This document shows, one piece after another, positions 41,217 to 51,462 of a stretch of 64,000 bases of DNA (positions are counted from its first letter, which is position 1; every line of letters starts with the position of its first letter). Origin of the DNA: Shinella sp. UYSO24 (lineage in GTDB: Bacteria; Pseudomonadota; Alphaproteobacteria; Rhizobiales; Rhizobiaceae); the NCBI GenBank assembly GCA_902167985.1, contig CABHNZ010000004.1, positions 310,001 through 374,000 on the forward strand. The letters are read 5' to 3'. The position numbers and the translations under genes were made by a program. The notes beneath the pieces are model-generated. The model saw only the letters and a list, made by a program, of their open reading frames with translations, was not told the DNA's origin and ran no database searches.

Positions 41217-41648
41217 ATGTCTGGATATATCGCGCCTCGCGCATTCACCATTGCGGCCGCTGCCGCATTCACCGTCATTTCCTCCACGCAGGGCATGGCT
41301 CAGGACATGAAGGCCGGCGACCATTCCTCCATGCAGATGGGGACCATGAAGATGGACAGCATGGCGCCAGCCAAGGATGACAGCGCCTCCACCAAGGCCT
41401 TCAAACAGTCGATGGAGACCATGCACCAGAACATGATGATCACCTATTCGGGTGATGCCGATGCGGATTTCGTGCGCGGCATGATCCCGCATCATCAGGG
41501 TGCCGTCGCCATGGCCAAGGTGGAGCTCCAGTACGGCAAGGATCCCGAAATGCGCAAACTCGCGCAGGATGTCGTCGCGGCACAGGAGAAGGAAATCGCC
41601 GAGATGCAGGCCTGGCTGAAGGCGCATGGCCAGAAGGAAGGCAAGTAG
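41217..41648 (+). CDS. DUF305 family exported metal-binding protein (CopM-like)
   Basis: The 143-residue protein has a signal peptide (about 1-28), a Met-rich stretch (residues 39-49, including [11 protein letters not shown]), and a four-helix DUF305 domain with the signature [15 protein letters not shown] (His 92 and 93). DUF305 proteins such as CopM bind copper in the periplasm. A GGAAAGGAT ribosome site precedes the ATG. With the preceding Met/His/Cys-rich gene it probably forms a small copper-handling operon. Confidence 0.85.
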   Translation: MSGYIAPRAFTIAAAAAFTVISSTQGMAQDMKAGDHSSMQMGTMKMDSMAPAKDDSASTKAFKQSMETMHQNMMITYSGDADADFVRGMIPHHQGAVAMAKVELQYGKDPEMRKLAQDVVAAQEKEIAEMQAWLKAHGQKEGK

Positions 41649-41750
41649 CAGCCTTAACCTGCAACAAGTCGTGACGGCCTGACGGCCGCCATATTCCTGT
41701 CCGGTTGATCCCGGTTTATAAAGGCGGAAAAGCCGGACAGGATCTCAACC

Positions 41751-42455
41751 ATGCGTCCCATCACCGCGATCGGCTTCGACGCCGACGATACGCTCTGGCA
41801 GAACGAGCAATATTACCGCCTGACCGAAGAGCATTTCGTGGCCCTGCTCGGCGATTTTGCCGAGGGCGCCCATGTCTCGGAGCGGCTGCTTGAGGCCGAG
41901 CGCCGCAATCTTTCGCAATACGGGTTCGGCATAAAGGGTTTTACGCTGTCGATGATCGAGACGGCGATCGAGATCACCGAGGGCAATGTGCCGGCAAAGA
42001 CGATCGCCAAGATCCTCGATATCGGCCGCGATCTGCTGAGCCACCCGGTCGAGACGCTGCCCCAGGTGGAAGACACGCTGAAGGCCCTCAACGGCCATTA
42101 TCTTCTGGTGCTGATCACCAAGGGCGACCTCTTCGATCAGGAGCGCAAGCTGGCGCAATCCGGTCTCGGCGATCTTTTCGATGCGGTCGAGATCGTCAGC
42201 GACAAGAATGCCACCACCTATCGCCGGATCTTTTCCAAGCTGGCGGATGGGCCGGAGCGGGCGATGATGGTGGGCAATTCGCTGAAATCGGACATCGTGC
42301 CGGCGATTGCCGCCGGCGCGTGGGGCGTGTTCGTGCCGCATGCGCTGACCTGGGTTCTCGAACATGTGGATGCACCGGCCGATGCGCCGCGTTTCCGCCA
42401 GATCGAGCATCTGGGCCATCTTCAAGGCGTGCTGGACGAGATCAGGAGCGCATAG
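41751..42455 (+). CDS. HAD-family hydrolase
   Basis: The 234-residue protein has motif I GFDADDTLWQNE, motif II LITKGD, a Lys region SDKNATTYRRIF, and motif IV MMVGNSLKSDIVPAI. The C1-type cap is helical, as in the YjjG/haloacid dehalogenase subgroup. The substrate is unknown. It converges on the tag gene 16 bp away. The frame is intact. Confidence 0.85.
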   Translation: MRPITAIGFDADDTLWQNEQYYRLTEEHFVALLGDFAEGAHVSERLLEAERRNLSQYGFGIKGFTLSMIETAIEITEGNVPAKTIAKILDIGRDLLSHPVETLPQVEDTLKALNGHYLLVLITKGDLFDQERKLAQSGLGDLFDAVEIVSDKNATTYRRIFSKLADGPERAMMVGNSLKSDIVPAIAAGAWGVFVPHALTWVLEHVDAPADAPRFRQIEHLGHLQGVLDEIRSA

Positions 42456-42471
42456 ATCAGAGACCCAGAGA

Positions 42472-43124
42472 TCAGGGGCGTTTGAACGTCAGCCGCATGC
42501 CATCCACTTCCGACTGGCAGAAACAGCCTTCCAGATGGTCGTTGACCATGCCCATGGCCTGCATGAAGGCATAGACCGTGGTCGGGCCGACAAAGGTCCA
42601 GCCGCGTTTCTTCAGAACCTTGGAGAGCCTTGTCGAGACTTCCGTCGTCGGGTTGGCGCGCAGTGTGGCAAGGTCCATCACCGCCGGGCGCTCGTGGGCG
42701 CGGGCTCGAAACTCCAGAAGAATTTGGCGAGCGAGCCGAATTCATCGCGCATTTCCACCGCCCGGCGGGCATTGTTGATGGTCGAGACGATCTTGCCGCG
42801 ATGGCGGATGATACCGGCATCGGCCACCAGCCTCTCGATGTCATCCTCGCCGAACATGGCCACGTTGTCGAAGTCGAAGCCGGCAAAGGCTGCACGAAAA
42901 TTCTCGCGCTTGCGCAGGATGGTGAGCCAGGAGAGGCCCGACTGAAAGCCTTCGAGGCAGATCTTTTCGAAGAGGCGACGGTCATCGGTGACAGGCCGTC
43001 CCCATTCCTCATCGTGATAGCGGCGGTAATCCTCCAGACCACCGTGCCATGCACAGCGGAAACGCCCGTCCTCACCTGCGATGATGCCCTGTCTTTCCCC
43101 CTGTCCGTCCGCTTGTCCGTCCAT
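42472..43124 (-). CDS. tag: DNA-3-methyladenine glycosylase I (one break)
   Basis: Tag removes 3-methyladenine from alkylated DNA. After one C is restored near 42700 (EPAPHERPAVMDL), the protein has about 217 residues. Motifs are RCAWHGG, YHDEEWGRPVTDDRRLFE, FQSGLSWLTILRKRENFR and GWTFVGPTTVYAFMQA; Cys and His residues fit the zinc site of Tag. The ATG at 43122-43124 follows AGAGG; a longer start at 43193 is possible. Confidence 0.9.
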
Positions 43125-43343
43125 CTCACGCCTCTCGTTAATGCCCTCTGCGACGGGTTTAGCATCGGTCAACCATGTTTCCAAACCCGTCACTAACCGT
43201 CTGAAAAGCTTTATCGCACCGGACCGCGACAGGAAGCCACCCGTTTACCATTCGCTTTCACCTGATCCTCACCATGCAGACAACAAAGAGCGTGACAGCC
43301 GGCCCCGGCGTGCGCCTTCCAATGACCTGAACGGGTGGATCCG

Positions 43344-44236
43344 ATGATGAAAAAGCCTCTTGTTGCAGCCCTTCTGACGCCCCTTGCGGCCCTCGGCCTT
43401 GCCGCCTCCGTCGCGCATGGTGCCTTTGCCGATGATCGCTACCGTGAGCGCCCGCCGATCGTGCTCAGCCCGGATCTGACCGCGCCGTGGGTGATGCAGC
43501 TGACCGGCCGGGATGCCGTCCAGCCTGACGCCCGGGCCGCCCAAGCCGCGAAAACGGCCGCTCGGTGCGCCCGCAGCCGACGCGGACCGCCGCCAATTAT
43601 GCGACCGGCTATCCGCCCCGCCCGGCCGCGCCGGATGTCGCTTACCGCCAGATCCAGCCTGCACAGCAGCAGCAGGGCCCACGGCAGGTGATCCTGCGCC
43701 GCGGCTTCCTCGATCAGGACAGCGCGCCGACCGTGGTGCAGACCGCTTCCCGCTGGCCGGCGCCGATCCGCAGCCATCTCGATCCGCAGTTCCTGCCGCA
43801 AGTCGTTTCCTACCAGACCAAGGAAGCACCCGGCACGATCGTCATCGATACGGAAAACCGCTTCCTCTACCTCGTGATGGCCGGCGGTCAGGCGCGGCGC
43901 TACGGCGTCGGCGTCGGCAAACCGGGATTCGAATGGGCCGGCGAACACCATGTCACCCGCAAGGCCGAGTGGCCGGACTGGACGCCGCCGAAGGAAATGG
44001 TGGAGCGCGAGGCTGCCAAGGGCCATTACCTGCCGGCCCATATGGAAGGCGGACCGGAAAACCCGCTCGGCGCACGGGCCATGTATCTCGGCTCGACGCT
44101 CTACCGCATCCATGGCACCAATGCGCCCTGGACAATCGGCAATGCCGTCTCTTCCGGCTGCATCCGCCTGCGCAATGAGGATGTCACCGACCTCTACAAC
44201 CGGGTGAAGGTCGGTACGAAAGTCATCGTCATCTAA
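43344..44236 (+). CDS. L,D-transpeptidase (YkuD domain), first of a pair (one break)
   Basis: About 297 residues after one A is restored near 43553 (AAAAAC read as AAAAC). A signal peptide (about 1-30) precedes a proline/glutamine-rich linker and a C-terminal YkuD domain with TIVIDTENRFLYLV, YGVGVGKPGFEWAG, the catalytic His in YRIHGTNAPW and Cys in VSSGCIRLRNEDV. Such enzymes form 3-3 peptidoglycan crosslinks or attach proteins to peptidoglycan in the periplasm, and are abundant in polar-growing Rhizobiales. Confidence 0.88.
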
Positions 44237-44377
44237 CCGGGACGTGTGACCCGATGGCCACGATACCGCCCGGTTGTCGCCTTCCGGGCGAGTATATTCG
44301 CCTCCGCTGATCTTGTTCATGCGGCCAAGGCAGGACATCCTGCATTGGCAGATATCAGAGGTTCAACGGGGGTTTTG

Positions 44378-45063
44378 ATGAAATCGATCCGCATGCTGGC
44401 CGTCAGTTCGGCCATGGCTCTTGCCGTGATGGCGACGACGGCCGCCGCCCAGACGCAGAGTGCCGCACGCCCACAGACGACTGCAAGCGATGCCGTTCCG
44501 AAGTCGCTTTCCAAGGAAGTGCCGGGCAAGTTCAAGCGCCGGGTGGTCCGCTTTACCACCAACGAGGCGCCGGGCACGATCATCGTCGATACGGACAACA
44601 AGTTTCTCTATTACGTCGAAGGCCCGAACCGCGCGACCCGCTACGGGATCGGCGTGGGACGTGACGGCTATGGCTGGTCGGGTGTCGTGAAGATCGGCCG
44701 CAAGGCGGAATGGCCGACATGGACGCCGCCGGCCGAGATGCGCGCCCGCGAGGCCAAGCGCGGCCATGTCCTGCCCGCCGTCCAGCAGGGTGGCCCGGAC
44801 AACCCGCTCGCGCGCGCGCCATGTATCTCTACAAGGACGGCCGCGACACGATCTTCCGCATCCATGGCACGAACCAGCCGTGGTCGATCGGCCTCAACCT
44901 GTCTTCCGGCTGCATCCGGATGATGAACAAGGATGTCGAGGATCTCTATGCCCGCGCAGGCGTCGGCACCAAGGTGATCGTCATCGGCCCCGGCAGCAAG
45001 CAGGGCGAAGTCTCCTTCGAGGATCGCGGCCTCGACATTTTCCGCACGATCTTCGGCGGCTGA
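44378..45063 (+). CDS. L,D-transpeptidase (YkuD domain), second of a pair (one break)
   Basis: About 228 residues after one G is restored near 44811 (DNPLGARAMYLY). It has a signal peptide (about 1-25, ending ATTAAAQ) and a YkuD domain with [41 protein letters not shown] and [17 protein letters not shown]. The domain closely resembles that of the preceding gene, which suggests tandem duplication, but it lacks the long linker. Confidence 0.88.
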
Positions 45064-45373
45064 GGCTCTTTCTGATCCTTCGCAGGGCGCTCCGGCTGCC
45101 TGCCCTCTTGCGGCCGGCACCCAGAAATCCGCGCTCGGGCCGACAGGCATGGCAATAACGCCTCTTCTGTGGGAAAAGCGGCAGCTTCGCCACAAAATGA
45201 ACAGCTGTGCAATTTACTGATTGACCGCTGTCAGGCCTCGGCAATGATGACATTGCCTGAAGGCGATCTCTCCCACGCTGATTCTTTTCAAGACGGTTGT
45301 GCTCGGCTCGATCAAGCTTACGGCAAGCCATATATTATACTATACTGAAACTCAGCAGGAGGTTTCGCAGACA
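45064..45373. other. Intergenic region upstream of the Nudix gene
   Basis: This 310-bp stretch has no convincing gene. It contains an AT-rich segment at 45325-45350 (ATATATTATACTATACT) that could be a promoter for the Nudix gene, followed by AGGAGG near 45357. Confidence 0.4.
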
Positions 45374-45880
45374 TTGGGACTGATCGATCGGCTCTCGGGT
45401 AATCTCAAACTGATGCTGCAGCGTCCGCCGCGGCAGCAATATGCTGCGCTGTGCTACCGTTTCAAGAAGAAGCACGGGCCGGTGGAGGTCCTGGTTGCGA
45501 CCAGCCGCGATACCGGGCGCTGGGTCATTCCCAAGGGCTGGCCGATGGAGGGCAAGAAGGCTCACCAGGTTGCCGAACGCGAAGCTTACGAAGAGGTCGG
45601 CGTCAAGGGCAAGGTTTGCAAGGAGCCGCTCGGTTTCTTCCATTACCAGAAGGTTCTCGATAACGGGCTGAAAGTGCCGGTGCGCGTTCAGGTGCACGCT
45701 CTTGAGGTTCACGACAATCTGAAAGCCTTTCCGGAAAAGGGATCGCGCAAGATCGAATGGGTCTCCTGCGAGGAAGCGGCTGACCGGGTGAGAGAACCGG
45801 AATTGAAGATCCTGCTTCTCGAATTTGCCGCACGCATGGCGGCGAACCCGACTGAGGCTGCTTCGCGCGCCACCGGCTGA
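45374..45880 (+). CDS. Nudix hydrolase, diphosphoinositol-polyphosphate-phosphohydrolase-like
   Basis: The 168-residue protein has the Nudix box at GWPMEGKKAHQVAEREAYEE followed by VGV. The catalytic REAYEE core is intact, but the first Glu of the consensus is Lys. The flanking RWVIPKGWP is typical of the DIPP-like rhizobial group. I prefer the TTG at 45374-45376, placed 12 nt after AGGAGG, over a GTG at 45299. The substrate is uncertain: dinucleoside polyphosphates or inositol pyrophosphates are possible. Confidence 0.8.
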   Translation: MGLIDRLSGNLKLMLQRPPRQQYAALCYRFKKKHGPVEVLVATSRDTGRWVIPKGWPMEGKKAHQVAEREAYEEVGVKGKVCKEPLGFFHYQKVLDNGLKVPVRVQVHALEVHDNLKAFPEKGSRKIEWVSCEEAADRVREPELKILLLEFAARMAANPTEAASRATG

Positions 45881-46027
45881 CACTCATCAGCCATACCATC
45901 ATCAGCAATCACGATCGTCATGTTGATTTCGCGGAAAGCTGCGATATAGCGACAGTCTGATCGGGCAGGACCGACGACCTGACGTCGCCGAGCCCCAAAA
46001 CACGTTTCCCGAAGGATCTAGAGGATC

Positions 46028-47532
46028 ATGGCGCAGAGACCGCCGCGCCTGGCAAAGCCGACGCTCGACAAGGATCTGGAGAAGTTCTCATCCGTAGAGG
46101 ATGCAGCGCGCCAGATGTCGCGTCGGCTCGTGGCGCCGGGGGCGGCATTGCTGTTCATCATCCTCGTCGCCATGCTGGCCGCCGCCTATGTGACCGGCAC
46201 GCCCGGCGCCTTCATCGTCATCGCCGCCTCCGTCGTCGCGGCCTATATGGCGATGAATATCGGTGCCAATGACGTCACCAACAATATCGGCGCCGCCGTC
46301 GGGGCGCGTGCCATGACGATGGCCTTCGGGCTTGGGCTGGCCGCTATTTTCGAAATCGCAGGCGCCGTGCTTGCGGGCGGCAGTGTGGCGAACACGATCG
46401 CCAACGGCATCGTGCGGGAAGGCGTCGTGACCGATGCCAACCTGTTCATCTGGGCGATGATGGCGGCGCTGCTTTCGGCGGCCCTTCTCATCAATATCGC
46501 CACATGGCTCAGCATGCCGATCTCCACCACCCACTCGATCGTCGGCAGCGTGATGGGCGCCGGCATCGCCGCCGCAGGGCTCTCTGCGGTCGACTGGGGA
46601 ACGGTTGCCAGCATTACCGCGAGCTGGGTGTTATCGCCGATCCTCGGTGCGATCATCGCCGCCGCCTTCCTCTTCGTCATCAAGGAGACGATGATCTACC
46701 GGGAAGACAAGATCGGTGCGGCGAAGATATGGGTGCCCGCACTGATCGGCGTGATGGCCGGTACGTTCGCCGGATATCTCTGCCTGATCGGCTTCAGCCA
46801 GATGCTGGACGTGAATGTGACGAGCGCGACGATCGTTGCGCTTTTGATCGGCATCGCGACATGGCGCCTGATGATCCCGGTGATCGCGCGACAGGCGCGC
46901 GGCATGGAAAACCGCAATCAGTCGCTGCGCAAGCTCTTCCGCCTGCCGCTGGTGATGGCAGCCGCCCTCCTCTCCTTTGCGCATGGCGCCAATGACGTAT
47001 CGAATGCTATCGGGCCGCTCGCCGCCATCGTCTCGGCGGCGCAGCACGGGACGCTGAAGAGCGCTGGCATCTCGCTATGGGAACTCGTCATCGGCGGTCT
47101 CGGCATCTCGATCGGCCTTCTGCTTTACGGGCCGAAACTGGTGCGGCTGGTCGGCAGCGAAATCACCAAGCTCAATCCGATGCGGGCCTTCTGCGTGTCG
47201 CTGTCGACGGCGCTCACCGTGCTTGTCGCCTCGTGGATCGGCATGCCGGTGTCGTCCACGCATATCGCCGTCGGCTCGGTCTTCGGCGTCGGGCTGTTTC
47301 GCGAATGGTATACCCGCCATTCGCGCCGGCGTTACGAGTATATGCAGGTGCGCGCCGGCAAGAAGCTCGAGACCAGTGAACCGCCGGAGCGCAATGAAGA
47401 CGAGTGGCAGCACCGGCGCTGGTGCGGCGCTCGCATCTTCTCAGCATTCTTGCGGCGTGGATGGTGACATTGCCGGCATCCGCCGCGCTTGCAGCATTGA
47501 TCGCGACGATTATGTTCGCGCTATTCGTCTAA
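46028..47532 (+). CDS. pit: Inorganic phosphate transporter, PiT family (break near 3' end)
   Basis: The 501-residue membrane protein has the two PiT signature repeats, [20 protein letters not shown] and [20 protein letters not shown], with about 10-11 helices. It imports phosphate with a cation, with low affinity. One base is missing near 47420, and the restored frame continues through a final hydrophobic helix ([20 protein letters not shown]) to TAA at 47530-47532. An N-terminal cytosolic extension of about 40 residues is present. It precedes rsmE by 41 bp. Confidence 0.92.
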
Positions 47533-47573
47533 AGCCGTTCGTTCAAAGCCGTCCGTTCAAGGAAATCCAATCG

Positions 47574-48311
47574 ATGCGTGCCAATTTCCGTCTGCAACGC
47601 CTGTTCGTCGATATGCCGCTTGCCGAAGGCGCAGCGCAGGAAGCGACAGCCGAGCAGTTCAACTATCTCGCCAATGTGCTGAGGCTGGAAGACGGGGCAG
47701 AGATCCTTACCTTCAACGGCCGCGACGGCGAATGGCGCACCCGCCTCGCCTTTCCAAGCCGCAAGAAGATCAATCTCGTGCCTGCAGAGCAGACGCGCCC
47801 GCAGCCGGCCCCCTCCGATCTCCATTATCTCTTTGCGCCCCTGAAGGTCGGCCGGCTCGACTATCTGGTGCAGAAGGCCGTGGAGATGGGCGCCGGCTTC
47901 CTGCAGCCGGTGATGACGCAGCATGTACAGGGCAAGATCACCAATCTCGACAAGGTGAAGGCGAATGTCATCGAGGCCGCCGAGCAATGCGGCATTCTGG
48001 CGGTGCCGGAGGTTGCGGCACCGGTGAAGCTCTCGGATCTTCTCGATACATGGCCTGCGGATCGTCGTATCATCTTCTGCGACGAGGGTGACGAGGGACA
48101 GAACCCGCTGCCGATCCTCGCCGGCGTGACGGAGAAGAAACTTGCCCTCCTCGTTGGCCCGGAAGGCGGGTTTTCGGAGGAGGAACGGCAGAAACTCCGC
48201 TCGCTTTCCTTCGTGACCGCCATTCCGCTTGGGCCACGTATCCTGAGAGCAGATACGGCAGCGGTCGCAGCGCTCGCCGTCATTCAGGCCGCGATCGGCG
48301 ATTGGCGTTGA
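47574..48311 (+). CDS. rsmE: 16S rRNA (uracil(1498)-N3)-methyltransferase RsmE
   Basis: RsmE methylates U1498 of 16S rRNA in the decoding centre. The 245-residue SPOUT-fold protein shows [46 protein letters not shown] (SAM knot) and [20 protein letters not shown]. The ATG at 47574 is the family-consistent start; the open frame extends upstream without similarity. The frame is intact. Confidence 0.94.
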   Translation: MRANFRLQRLFVDMPLAEGAAQEATAEQFNYLANVLRLEDGAEILTFNGRDGEWRTRLAFPSRKKINLVPAEQTRPQPAPSDLHYLFAPLKVGRLDYLVQKAVEMGAGFLQPVMTQHVQGKITNLDKVKANVIEAAEQCGILAVPEVAAPVKLSDLLDTWPADRRIIFCDEGDEGQNPLPILAGVTEKKLALLVGPEGGFSEEERQKLRSLSFVTAIPLGPRILRADTAAVAALAVIQAAIGDWR

Positions 48312-48483
48312 GCCCGGCGGATAGAGGTATTTTTCGACGGGCTTGCGCTCAGCGGCAGATTTGACACAGTGGCGTTGGTTTTTCTGACAGTGCGTTGAAA
48401 GAAATTCACTTGCACCGCACATGAATCCGGTCCAATCAGCCGGACGTTTGTCCCGATCAGGCATTCCGAACAAGGTATATTTC

Positions 48484-49857
48484 ATGGCCCGCGATACGAC
48501 CGACCAGACACCGCTTACCTCGGTGTCCGAGCTTTCCGACTATCTGGCGAAGGGGCCACGCCCGGCAGAGCAATTCCGCATCGGGACAGAGCATGAGAAG
48601 TTCGGCTTTTTCCGGGCCGACCACAGCCCCGTGCCCTATGGCGGCGAGGCGGGGATCGGCGCCATCCTGACGGCCATGCAGGCCCGGCTCGGCTGGGAGC
48701 CGATCATGGACGGCGACAATATCATCGGGCTTGGCGAACAGTCCGGCATGGGCGCGATCTCGATCGAGCCGGGTGGCCAGTTCGAGCTTTCCGGTGCGCC
48801 GCTCGAGACGCTGCACGAGACGTCCGATGAGACGGAAGCCCATATGGCGCTCGTCAAGGAAATCACCGAGCCGATGGGGATCTCCTTCCTCGGCATGGGC
48901 GGCAGCCCGAAATGGACGCGGGAAGAGACACCGCGGATGCCAAAATCCCGTTACAACATCATGACGAACTACATGCCGAAGGTCGGCACGAAGGGTCTCG
49001 ACATGATGTACCGGACCTCGACGATCCAGGTGAACCTCGATTTCTCCTCCGAAGAGGACATGGCGCAGAAGATGCGCGTGTCGATGAAGTTGCAATCGGT
49101 GGCGACGGCACTGTTTGCCGCCTCGCCCTTCACCGACGGCAAGCCGAACGGGTTGCAATCCTGGCGCGGCGAGATCTGGCGCGACACGGATAACCGGCGC
49201 GCCGGCACGCTGCCCTTCGTCTTCAAGCCTGATTTCGGCTACCGGGACTATGTGGAATGGGCGCTCGATGTGCCGATGTATTTCATCGTCCGCGACGGCA
49301 AGTATCACGATTGCACGCATGTGACCTTCCGCCAGTTCATGAACGGCGCGCTGAAGGGCGAGGTTGCCGATTGGGCGCCGAATATGGGCGACTGGACGAA
49401 CCATCTCTCGACGCTCTTCCCGGACGTGCGCCTGAAGCGCTTCCTTGAAATGCGCGGCGCCGATTGCGGCCCGATCGAGATGATTTCGGCGCTTCCGGCC
49501 TTCTGGGTCGGCCTGCTTTACGACCAGACGGCGCTCAACGATGCCGATGCACTGACGGCCGACTGGACGTTCGAGGACGTGATCGCCATGCGCGACACCG
49601 TGCCGGTCCAGGGCTTCGATGCGAAGATTGCCGGCCGAAGCGTGCTCGAGGTGACGCGCGAAGCGCTGGCGCTGTCGCGCGCCGGGCTCAAGGCGCGTGC
49701 ACGCCTCAATGCCAATGGCGAAGACGAAACGAAATTCCTCGCTCCGCTCGATGCCATTGCCGCAAGCGGCACGACGATCGCCTCCGAGATGCTTTCCCGC
49801 TACCACGGCGAATGGAACGGCTCGGTCGAACCGGTCTTCTCCGCCTACCAATACTGA
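48484..49857 (+). CDS. gshA: Glutamate-cysteine ligase, plant/proteobacterial type
   Basis: This enzyme makes gamma-glutamylcysteine, the first step in glutathione synthesis. The 457-residue protein has RIGTEHEKFGFF, GMGAISIEPGGQFELSG, the conserved MPKSRYNIMTNYMPKVG and MYRTSTIQVNLDFSSEEDM. This is the form shared by alphaproteobacteria and plants, unlike E. coli GshA. The ATG at 48484 is chosen because the upstream in-frame extension lacks similarity. The frame is intact. Confidence 0.94.
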   Translation: MARDTTDQTPLTSVSELSDYLAKGPRPAEQFRIGTEHEKFGFFRADHSPVPYGGEAGIGAILTAMQARLGWEPIMDGDNIIGLGEQSGMGAISIEPGGQFELSGAPLETLHETSDETEAHMALVKEITEPMGISFLGMGGSPKWTREETPRMPKSRYNIMTNYMPKVGTKGLDMMYRTSTIQVNLDFSSEEDMAQKMRVSMKLQSVATALFAASPFTDGKPNGLQSWRGEIWRDTDNRRAGTLPFVFKPDFGYRDYVEWALDVPMYFIVRDGKYHDCTHVTFRQFMNGALKGEVADWAPNMGDWTNHLSTLFPDVRLKRFLEMRGADCGPIEMISALPAFWVGLLYDQTALNDADALTADWTFEDVIAMRDTVPVQGFDAKIAGRSVLEVTREALALSRAGLKARARLNANGEDETKFLAPLDAIAASGTTIASEMLSRYHGEWNGSVEPVFSAYQY

Positions 49858-49953
49858 CGGGTTAGAAGCGGCAGGTCTTTTACCTGCATTGCCCGTTTTT
49901 ATTCGTTGATTTTGCGGCTACACTGCAACCCTTGCGAGATCGGGAGGGTTGCG

Positions 49954-50844
49954 ATGCTGCCATTGTTCGACGTCATGCTGAAGGCACAGAACGGCGAGAG
50001 CATGCTCGCCATGGCCCGACAGTTCGGTCTTGCGCAGGAACAGGCGTCAAAGGCGATCGCCGCGCTCATCCCGGCCTTTTCCACCGGTTTCACCCGCAGC
50101 AGCCATGATCCATATGGGCTCGCCTCGCTCGTCTCGGGCATGACCTCCGGCAGCTACGCCAAATATTTCGAGGATATCGGACGGGCCTTTACCCCGCAGC
50201 GTGCGCGACGGCAATGTCGTGCTCGAACATCTCTTCGGCTCGAAGGAGATGTCGCGGGCGATTGCGCAACAGGCCGAACTCTATTCCGGCATAGGGCAGG
50301 ACATTCTCAAGCGGATGATGCCCGTCATGGCCGATACGCTGATGGGCGGGTTCACCAAGGAAATGACCGGCCAGATCCCCTCTGCCAATGCCGCCATGGT
50401 TTCCGCCATGAACGAGATGACCCGGCAATGGATGGAGATGGCCGGCTGGCAACCGAAGGCGGGCGCGCGCGCCGGGGAGAAGACCGCCGCTGCGGCCTTC
50501 GACAATCCGTTTGCCGCGGCCATGCGTTCGATCTGGGGGCTCGACCAGCCGAACCAGACGCCGCCACCGCCCGCCAATCCGTTTCTCGACAATCCCGCCG
50601 CCAAGGCTTCAACGAGATGCTGGCGAATACGTTTGCCGCCTTCACGCCGCCGAAGCCGACGGCCCAGCCGGAACCCAAGGCCTCGGCAAAGACAGCCACC
50701 GAAGACGGACCGGCATCGCTCCACGCCTATGGCGATCTCGTACGGCAGATGTTCGATGGCGGCATAGAAGTGCAGAAGACCTATCAGCGGAATGTCGAGG
50801 CAATCTTCGACAGCTATCTCGGCAAGTCTGCTGCTGCACATTGA
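49954..50844 (+). CDS. DUF937 domain protein (about three missing bases)
   Basis: The reconstructed protein has about 297 residues. The N-terminal DUF937 domain has MLPLFDVMLKAQNGESMLAM, ARQFGLAQEQASKAIAALIP and, after the first break, VLEHLFGSKEMSRAIAQQA. Two bases seem lost near 50195-50205 and one near 50612 (AAGGGCTTC read as AAGGCTTC). The middle is Pro/Ala-rich and the C-terminus ends with a helical segment (YGDLVRQMFDGGIEVQKTY). The function of the family is unknown. GGGAGGG precedes the ATG. Confidence 0.8.
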   Translation: MLPLFDVMLKAQNGESMLAMARQFGLAQEQASKAIAALIPAFSTGFTRSSHDPYGLASLVSGMTSGSYAKYFEDIGRAFTPQRARRQCRARTSLRLEGDVAGDCATGRTLFRHRAGHSQADDARHGRYADGRVHQGNDRPDPLCQCRHGFRHERDDPAMDGDGRLATEGGRARRGEDRRCGLRQSVCRGHAFDLGARPAEPDAATARQSVSRQSRRQGFNEMLANTFAAFTPPKPTAQPEPKASAKTATEDGPASLHAYGDLVRQMFDGGIEVQKTYQRNVEAIFDSYLGKSAAAH

Positions 50845-50887
50845 TCGGAGTGTGCGGTAGAGATCCGCCTCTCTCACCTCACGAATA

Positions 50888-50917
50888 AAAAGCCCGGCGC
50901 GGATCGACCGGCCGGGC
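50888..50917 (-). terminator. Terminator after the DUF1127 gene
   Basis: The stem GCCCGGC (50892-50898)/GCCGGGC (50911-50917), read on the minus strand, is followed by a T-run (the A-run at 50887-50891). It lies between the convergent DUF937 and DUF1127 genes. Confidence 0.7.
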
Positions 50918-50965
50918 AAAGAGCAGGGTTATTGGCTATCACCTGCGGGGAAACTGTTGAAGGCT

Positions 50966-51271
50966 TCAAGCCCGTTTCAGGCGCGCGAAGCGCGTGCGGG
51001 CGCGTTCGCGGGCGGCGCGGGAGAGAAGCAGCGATGGATCATCCAGAACACCGGAACGATCGAGCGCGACCGTCACGTCGTGACGGGTGAGGCCGATATC
51101 ATCCAGCTGGTAATCGTCGAGTTCGTGGATGGCGTTTGCCTTGATGCGATTGGAGAGCGTACGCCATACGGATTTTACGCCCTGCGTGAGTGTGCGGACG
51201 AGACGGCGGTTGCCCGCGCCTGCCGGCATCTCAATTGCATTGCTCTTCATTCCGCATTCGGTCGTGCTCAT
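50966..51271 (-). CDS. DUF1127 domain small protein
   Basis: This 101-residue basic protein has the YjiS-like DUF1127 motif ANAIHELDDYQLDDIGLTRHDV. Longer members in rhizobia are regulators, and small ones bind RNA and affect phosphate or carbon metabolism in Agrobacterium; the role of this longer form is unknown. AAAGGA precedes the ATG at 51269-51271. It is divergent from the LysR gene across 191 bp, so that regulator could control it. Confidence 0.8.
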   Translation of the reverse strand: MSTTECGMKSNAIEMPAGAGNRRLVRTLTQGVKSVWRTLSNRIKANAIHELDDYQLDDIGLTRHDVTVALDRSGVLDDPSLLLSRAARERARTRFARLKRA

Positions 51272-51462
51272 CGAACTATCCTTTCATCAGGCACGAAGGG
51301 AGGCGTTCCCTGAAACGATATTTCGCCGCAGGGTTGAGGCCGGGTGGAGAAGGCGGCGCCTGGAACGCGCTCGCTTATTCGTGATTGCAGCGCTGTTATC
51401 GTGAAACTCTATTGATCAGTCCAACGAATGTTTCTAATGATTATCATCAAACACCCTGATGT

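Noticed and set aside
49870-49901. Hairpin GCAGGT/ACCTGC after gshA as a terminator
   Set aside because: The stem is only 6 bp and the T-run starts about 9 nt later, so support is too weak.
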